From positions 1 to 10,173 of the forward strand of contig URYP01000076.1 of the NCBI GenBank assembly GCA_900552115.1: 10,173 nt of DNA, given 5' to 3'. How positions within the stretch are numbered: the stretch's first letter is position 1; each line of letters opens with the position of its first letter. The notes below the pieces were generated by a model. The model had not been told where the DNA came from and ran no database searches. It saw nothing but the letters and a program-made list of their open reading frames with translations. Shown here piece by piece: positions 6,216 through 10,173 of this stretch. The translations under genes were made by a program, and so were the position numbers. The stretch comes from an uncultured Oscillospiraceae bacterium (GTDB lineage Bacteria > Bacillota > Clostridia > Oscillospirales > Acutalibacteraceae).

Positions 6216-6247
6216 ATTAATGAATACAAAATGGAGGAGGAAAAGAA

Positions 6248-8914
6248 ATGGACGCATTCCTTGAAACGAAAGAAGAGGTGGTCCGCCGTGTGGGAACAGA
6301 CGCGGTGAACGGGCTGGCACAGCCGCAAATCGGGGAACACCGGGAGCGGTACGGCGCGAATACCCTGACCAGGGAAAAGCCGAAATCCCTGATCAAACGG
6401 CTGTGGGAAGCCGCCAGCGAGCCCATGATCATCATGCTGATTATGGCGGGAATCATCGCTCTGGTCGTCAACATTATCCGCGCGTCTACGGGTGGGGAGG
6501 CGGATTTTCTCGAATGTGTGGGCATTTTTGTCGCCATTTCCCTCTCGGTTGTAATTACCGTGATTATGGAAGGGAAAAGCGCCAAGGCGTTTGAAGCCCT
6601 GGTGAAATTGAGCGATGACACGCAGATCAAGGTGCTGCGCGGCGGGGAAACGGTTCTGATCGGCCAGAAAGATATTGTTGTGGGGGATATTGTCCTGCTG
6701 TCCACCGGGGATAAAATACCGGCGGACGGGCGGCTGCTTGAGAGCACGGGAATGGCGGTGGATGAGTCGGCGCTCACCGGCGAAAGCGTTCCCGCCAAAA
6801 AGGATGCCGCCGCCCTGATAGACGACGAAAAGCTCCCTTTGGCCGAGCGGTGCAACATGCTGTATTCCGGAAACTACATAACGAGCGGCTACGGCAAAAT
6901 GGTCGTGACGGCCGTGGGGGATCATACGGAGTTCGGTACGATCGCCAGAGAGCTCACCGGGATGGATAGCGCCTCCACGCCGCTGCAGGAAAAGCTGGCG
7001 CGCCTGGGTAAAATCATAACCATACTGGGCGTGATAGCCGCCGCTATCGTTTTTGTGTCCGAGCTAATATCGTTTGCCGTGCATGGGGGTCTGCGGTTTG
7101 AGGAGGTTTTGGAGGCGTTCGTCACCAGCATCGTCCTGATCGTCGCCGCGGTTCCGGAGGGACTGCCCACCATCGTCGCCGTGTCGCTGTCCATCAACAT
7201 TATTAAGCTGTCAAGACAGAACGCGCTGGTCAAAAAAATGATCGCCTCCGAAACCGTGGGGTGCATCAATGTGATCTGCTCAGATAAAACCGGTACGCTG
7301 ACCGAAAACAAAATGACTGTGTCCGCCTATTATGATACAAAATGGCAGGACAAGCCTGCTCATCTGTCATCGGACTGGCTCATCCACAATATCTGCCTGA
7401 ATACCACGGCCGATATCGCGCCGGATGGAGCGTTTATCGGCAATCCCACCGAATGTGCCATGCTGAGTTTTTACGAGCGGTCCGACGCCCGCCAGGCCAG
7501 CGGAAAATCCTATAAAGACGAACGTGCGGACCACGACGTCCTGTATGCTTTTCCGTTTTCTTCCGAGCTGAAGCACATGACCACCATCAGCAAGGTGGAT
7601 GGACGGATGATATCCTATGTGAAGGGCAGTCCGGAATGCGTGTTTGCCATGTGCGCGCTTTCGCCCCGCGACAGGGACCGGATTGAAAGCCAGATTGTCC
7701 GCGCGCAGAAAAAAGCCATGCGGGTGATCGCCTTTGCCCACAAAGAACTACAGGATCTGCGGGATTACGAGAACGAGCGGAACCACAAAGACATGGAAAG
7801 CGGCATGACTTTTGACGGGTTTGTGGCGATATCCGATCCGCTGCGCGGGGACGTCTGCGAAGCGGTTGCCAACTGCCGCCGGGCGGGAATTGATCTAAAA
7901 ATCCTCACTGGCGACAACATCGTCACCGCGACCGCCATTGCCGACGAGCTGCAAATTCTCGACGGGGAGCATATCGCGGTGGAGGCCAGGGAGATTGCGG
8001 AGCTGAGCGACGGGGAGCTGCTGGCCCGGCTGCCCCAAATCCGTGTGATTGCGCGCAGTACGCCCGCCATAAAAATGCGGGTGGTCAATCTGCTCAAATC
8101 CCAGGGGAATGTGGTGGCGGTTACGGGGGACGGCATCAACGATGCGCCGGCGCTGAAAAACGCCGACGTGGGCATCGCCATGGGGATATCGGGTACGGAG
8201 GTTTCCAAAGAAGCCAGCGATATCGTGCTGCTCGACGACTCCTTTTCCACCATTATCAAGGCGGTGGCCTGGGGGCGGGGGATATACGAGAATTTTAAGC
8301 GGTTTATCCAGTTCCAGCTGACGGTCAATGTCTCCTCGGTACTGGTGGTGTTCGTCTCCATCCTGTTGGGACTCAAAGCGCCATTCACAGCGTTGCAGTT
8401 ATTATGGATCAACATTATTATGGACGGGCCGCCCGCGCTGACGCTGGGGCTGGAACCGATCCACGACGACCTGATGAGCCGCACACCCACCCGGCGAAGC
8501 GACAGTATTGTGTCGAGATCGATGCTGCTGCGAATCGGGGCAACCGGGCTGTATATGTCGGCGGTGTTCCTGTGTCAGTATGGTTTCAATTTCCTGGGAG
8601 CGGCTCCCGAACAGATGACCACGGTTCTCTTTACGCTTTTTGCGCTGTTCCAGCTTTTCAACGCGTTTAACTGCCGTGAGCTGCACGCCACCAGCATTCT
8701 GAAGCACCTGACGAAAAACCGGATTATGTTGGTGGTCATCTCCATAACCTTTGTCCTGCAAATCCTGATTATCCAGTATGCGGGCGCCTTTTTCGGGACC
8801 GTTCCGCTGAATATTGGCATGTGGCTGAAAATTTTCGGCGTCACGTTCAGTGTGGTATTGCTGTCCGAGCTGGTCAAGTGGATTTGGCGGATGACGCACA
8901 GCGCCAAATCATGA
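6248..8914 (+). CDS. P2-type cation-transporting ATPase, SPCA/PMCA-like, likely Mn2+ (or Ca2+) exporter
   Basis: This membrane pump uses ATP to export divalent cations; Mn2+ is favoured because of the riboswitch upstream. It is complete (888 aa), with ATG 6248 and GGAGGAGG at 6233-6240. In order: N-terminal cation-ATPase domain (1-55), TM1-2 (about 58-108), actuator domain with TGES (177-180), TM3-4 (about 255-320) with PEGLP (303-307), phosphorylation motif CSDKTGTLT (D346), nucleotide-binding KGSPE (459-463), LTGDN (553-557), hinge TGDGINDAP (626-634), then TM5-10 (about 685-880). Membrane ligands fit one site: E304, N722 and D726 (WINIIMDGPPA). TM5 reads QLTVNVSSV, lacking the SERCA site-I Glu. 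The MDGPPA motif is typical of Golgi Ca2+/Mn2+ pumps (PMR1/SPCA), but the Gln that follows it there, linked to Mn2+ selectivity in PMR1, is Leu731 here. No N-terminal metal-binding CxxC motif is present, which argues against Cu/Zn/Cd. Confidence 0.93.
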   Translation: MDAFLETKEEVVRRVGTDAVNGLAQPQIGEHRERYGANTLTREKPKSLIKRLWEAASEPMIIMLIMAGIIALVVNIIRASTGGEADFLECVGIFVAISLSVVITVIMEGKSAKAFEALVKLSDDTQIKVLRGGETVLIGQKDIVVGDIVLLSTGDKIPADGRLLESTGMAVDESALTGESVPAKKDAAALIDDEKLPLAERCNMLYSGNYITSGYGKMVVTAVGDHTEFGTIARELTGMDSASTPLQEKLARLGKIITILGVIAAAIVFVSELISFAVHGGLRFEEVLEAFVTSIVLIVAAVPEGLPTIVAVSLSINIIKLSRQNALVKKMIASETVGCINVICSDKTGTLTENKMTVSAYYDTKWQDKPAHLSSDWLIHNICLNTTADIAPDGAFIGNPTECAMLSFYERSDARQASGKSYKDERADHDVLYAFPFSSELKHMTTISKVDGRMISYVKGSPECVFAMCALSPRDRDRIESQIVRAQKKAMRVIAFAHKELQDLRDYENERNHKDMESGMTFDGFVAISDPLRGDVCEAVANCRRAGIDLKILTGDNIVTATAIADELQILDGEHIAVEAREIAELSDGELLARLPQIRVIARSTPAIKMRVVNLLKSQGNVVAVTGDGINDAPALKNADVGIAMGISGTEVSKEASDIVLLDDSFSTIIKAVAWGRGIYENFKRFIQFQLTVNVSSVLVVFVSILLGLKAPFTALQLLWINIIMDGPPALTLGLEPIHDDLMSRTPTRRSDSIVSRSMLLRIGATGLYMSAVFLCQYGFNFLGAAPEQMTTVLFTLFALFQLFNAFNCRELHATSILKHLTKNRIMLVVISITFVLQILIIQYAGAFFGTVPLNIGMWLKIFGVTFSVVLLSELVKWIWRMTHSAKS

Positions 8915-9011
8915 ACGAACCGGTGATACCCGGCGGCCGTTTCCAAACTGGATGCGGCAGGGTCTTCCCTTGACGGAAGGCGGATAGAGCCTGTAATTTA
9001 AACCATTAATA

Positions 9012-9046
9012 GCCGGCGATTCATGAGGAATCGCCGGCGGCTTTTT
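9012..9046 (+). terminator. Intrinsic terminator after the ATPase gene
   Basis: GCCGGCGATTC (9012-9022) pairs perfectly with GAATCGCCGGC (9028-9038) around a 5-base loop, followed by GGC and five T. It lies about 100 bases after the stop codon; the bases between (8915-9011) hold no gene that I can see. Confidence 0.9.
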
Positions 9047-9214
9047 GTTATGTGGCTTGGCCATGAGCGGCTATCCTCATAGCCCCAACCCCAATACGAC
9101 CGGAAACCGTGTGCCTATGCAGCTTTCGGCCTTTTTTCTCCGCCGAACGCATGATCCGGGGGATTAGGCGGTGTTTGTAGATGTGATTCCGTGCTGTACG
9201 GTGTGCTAATAGAC
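9047..9214. other. Gene-free stretch between the ATPase unit and the SOS promoter
   Basis: No reading frame with a ribosome binding site, RNA gene or repeat family was recognised. A six-T run (9132-9137) has no stem before it. It may contain decayed coding sequence, but nothing supports a specific call. Confidence 0.4.
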
Positions 9215-9243
9215 TTGACAAGCAAAGAAAGAAAGCTTATAAT
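9215..9243 (+). promoter_or_regulatory. Perfect consensus sigma-A promoter
   Basis: TTGACA (9215-9220), a 17-base purine-rich spacer and TATAAT (9238-9243) give a perfect consensus. The start site would fall near 9250, inside the adjacent LexA box. Such a strong promoter normally requires a repressor. Confidence 0.88.
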
Positions 9244-9250
9244 GGATATA

Positions 9251-9264
9251 AGAACATACGTTCT
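9251..9264 (+). promoter_or_regulatory. lexA box: LexA (SOS) box operator
   Basis: AGAACATACGTTCT fits the Gram-positive LexA/DinR consensus CGAACRNRYGTTCG at all core positions (GAAC, A-T-A-C, GTTC); only the outermost base on each side differs. It starts 7 bases after the -10 and covers the expected start site, the ideal place for repression released by DNA damage. Confidence 0.8.
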
Positions 9265-9302
9265 TTGTTTATTATAATTAAGAGTTGTAAGGATGAAATA
9301 AA

Positions 9303-9356
9303 ATGGGGATTCTGGAAGACATATTTACTGCGGCGTTGTTTTGTAGACGAAAATAA
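9303..9356 (+). pseudogene. 5' remnant of an SOS-controlled gene, 17 codons
   Basis: ATG 9303 follows AAGGATG (9289-9295) at normal spacing and is the first well-placed start in the SOS transcript. It reads MGILEDIFTAALFCRRK and stops at 9354-9356. The stop falls where the phage/toxin-like sequence of another frame begins (about 9340), so this looks like the head of an unknown LexA-regulated gene cut off by a rearrangement. The family of the lost gene is not recognisable. It could also be a genuine tiny peptide. Confidence 0.35.
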
Positions 9357-9753
9357 GCCGCTGTTGCCTCAGCATCCATACTGCCATTGTACGGTAAATC
9401 CTTTACCGTTATCCCGTGTTTTAAATGAGGCGCAATCTGAATGTGATATACGAAAATTCTCTGAATATGTTTTTCATCCCAAAAATAACAAAGGGAAAAA
9501 AGAATTGTTTGAGGTCTGGGGTTATGACAAAGCAGATTCAGAAATGCTGCAAAGAGTTTTTGAAAAGCAGGCTATAGAAAAGTATATTCAGGGGCAGTAT
9601 GCATTAGGAAAATTGAATGAGCAGGGTTAAAGAATTAACATACGGATAAGACTGGAAAGAAAAAACAACGATGAAATGGTTTCCTTTATATCCGGCTGGA
9701 TGGTCTATCCAAATGGAAAAATTCGATTAGATACACCATATGGAGGCGCATAA
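9343..9753 (+). pseudogene. 3' fragment of phage-head/polymorphic-toxin-like gene with DUF6883-like domain, in-frame stop
   Basis: From about base 9343 the frame reads VDENKPLLPQHPYCHCTVNPL. HPYCHC (9373-9390) resembles the HPxCRC end of phage Mu-F/SPP1-gp7-type minor head proteins, which are often fused to toxin tips. A DUF6883-like domain follows (KFSEYVFHPKNNKGKKELFE, then WGYDKADSEMLQRVF). The frame is interrupted by TAA at 9628-9630, directly after LNEQG. It continues open beyond it (RINIRIRLERKNNDEMVSF, then SGWMVYPNGKIRLDTPYGG) to TAA 9751-9753; this second part matches the expected end of the domain. One C-to-T change (CAA to TAA) would explain the stop. The start is missing: the upstream frame to 9265 has no ribosome binding site. 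The domain names come from memory of motif patterns, not a search. Confidence 0.65.
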
Positions 9754-9754
9754 A

Positions 9755-9964
9755 GTGAAAGAATATGATAGAGTAGAGTTGATTGTTGAAAAAGACCGTT
9801 ATGCCAAAGAGGGCGTCCATAAAGGAATGGATGGAATAATATGCGATCCCCATAAGGTCAATGACACATGGCTTGTCAGTTTTGACCAATATGGAAACTC
9901 GCCTGAAATTGCCTGTATTTCGATAAAAGAAGAGGATTTGAGGATCATTCTGGAAGCTGAATAG
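9755..9964 (+). CDS. Small probable immunity protein of the toxin remnant
   Basis: This is an intact protein of 69 aa. GTG 9755 is chosen because GGAGG (9742-9746) lies 8 bases before it; an in-frame ATG at 9740 overlaps that site and is not a likely start. It begins one base after the toxin-frame stop (9751-9753), the tight coupling typical of toxin-immunity pairs. It has no signal peptide or membrane segment, so it is cytoplasmic. The pattern EYDRVELIVEKDRYAKEGV, then KGMDGIICDP, then WLVSFDQYG and ISIKEEDLRII resembles small beta-barrel, DUF4926-like immunity proteins (RV.L..., G..G.I, W.V.F, I...DL). It would bind and neutralise the DUF6883-type toxin tip, but that toxin is broken here, so the gene is probably an orphan. 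Confidence 0.65.
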   Translation: MKEYDRVELIVEKDRYAKEGVHKGMDGIICDPHKVNDTWLVSFDQYGNSPEIACISIKEEDLRIILEAE

Positions 9965-10173
9965 CAAGCGTTCCTATGAGGCGGGTATGCGCTTTATTTT
10001 CCGAGTAAAAGGAAAGGCTTCTGCACAATACGTCTGAACCGGAAAATCTGGTACGGGGGTATGATTTAGAAATACGCACTCACTTGGTTGTCTGTAACAT
10101 GTTGATTTATCAGGGGTTCCTAAAATCCTATAATTCCACTCCAACCAGCCGGCCGGGGAGCGTACGCATCCCC
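9965..10173. other. Gene-free right end
   Basis: No credible gene, tRNA or insertion-sequence end was found. The stretch shifts from AT-rich to very GC-rich in the last 30 bases. Confidence 0.4.
10155..10173 (+). repeat. Inverted repeat cut by the window edge
   Basis: GGGGA (10155-10159) pairs with TCCCC (10169-10173), enclosing the 8-base palindrome GCGTACGC (10160-10167) and one bulged A. The left flank (GGCC) may continue the stem, but its partner lies outside the window, so it cannot be classified. Confidence 0.35.

Noticed and set aside
5950..6264. Plus-strand 104-codon frame across the ATPase leader
   Set aside because: It spans the promoter, riboswitch and terminator, has no ribosome binding site and shows no protein-like pattern.
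9110..9140. Terminator at the six-T run
   Set aside because: No stable stem precedes the T-run on the plus strand.
9740..9754. ATG 9740 as start of the immunity-like gene
   Set aside because: This ATG overlaps the GGAGG that serves GTG 9755, and it has no ribosome binding site of its own; it would also overlap the toxin frame.
10080..10160. tRNA 3' end or phage attachment site at the right end
   Set aside because: The GGGGTTCCTAAAATCC stretch only loosely recalls a T-arm (no GGTTCRA loop) and no cloverleaf could be drawn; no repeated core was found in the window.

Overview
The window looks like a chromosomal segment of a low-to-mid GC Gram-positive bacterium of the Clostridia. This is inferred from the strong AGGAGG-type ribosome binding sites, the SipW/TasA-type export genes, a Mn2+-type riboswitch and a Gram-positive LexA box. 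The species cannot be named from the sequence.

Region 1 (1-5917) is a dedicated export locus, all on the + strand. It opens with the 3' part of a SipW-type (Ser/His, ER-like) signal peptidase. Three cargo proteins follow, each with the SipW-dependent signal motif ending in (T)FAWF or TWAWF. The first cargo carries a GLUG-repeat beta-helix passenger. The second carries a different, PbH1-like right-handed beta-helix passenger. The third is small, Ig-like, and has a long n-region and a proline/acidic tail. Cargo genes 1 and 2 share a near-identical leader, signal peptide and start of the camelysin/TasA-like head, as a 203-bp direct repeat, but carry unrelated passengers. The gaps after cargo genes 1 and 2 hold two copies of one palindromic two-hairpin element. 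A Cof-type HAD phosphatase gene follows 17 bp after the third cargo gene and probably shares its transcript. The signal peptidase may carry a frameshift at the very left edge.

Region 2 (about 5918-9046) is a metal-homeostasis unit. A consensus-like sigma-A promoter drives a leader that matches the yybP-ykoY (Mn2+) riboswitch. The leader continues into a traceable expression platform of anti-antiterminator, antiterminator and intrinsic terminator. The gene it controls is a complete 888-aa P2-type ATPase whose membrane site resembles Golgi SPCA/PMR1 and PMCA pumps, so Mn2+ (and/or Ca2+) export is the likely function. A strong intrinsic terminator closes the unit.

Region 3 (about 9047-10173) is an AT-richer, rearranged accessory patch. 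A perfect TTGACA-17-TATAAT promoter carries a LexA/SOS box over its start site, but now leads into debris: a 17-codon start of an unknown gene, joined to the 3' fragment of a phage-head/polymorphic-toxin-like gene (HPxCxC motif plus a DUF6883-like domain) that also contains an in-frame stop. One base after the toxin remnant lies an intact small gene, probably its immunity protein. The last 200 bases hold no recognisable gene and end in a half-visible palindrome.
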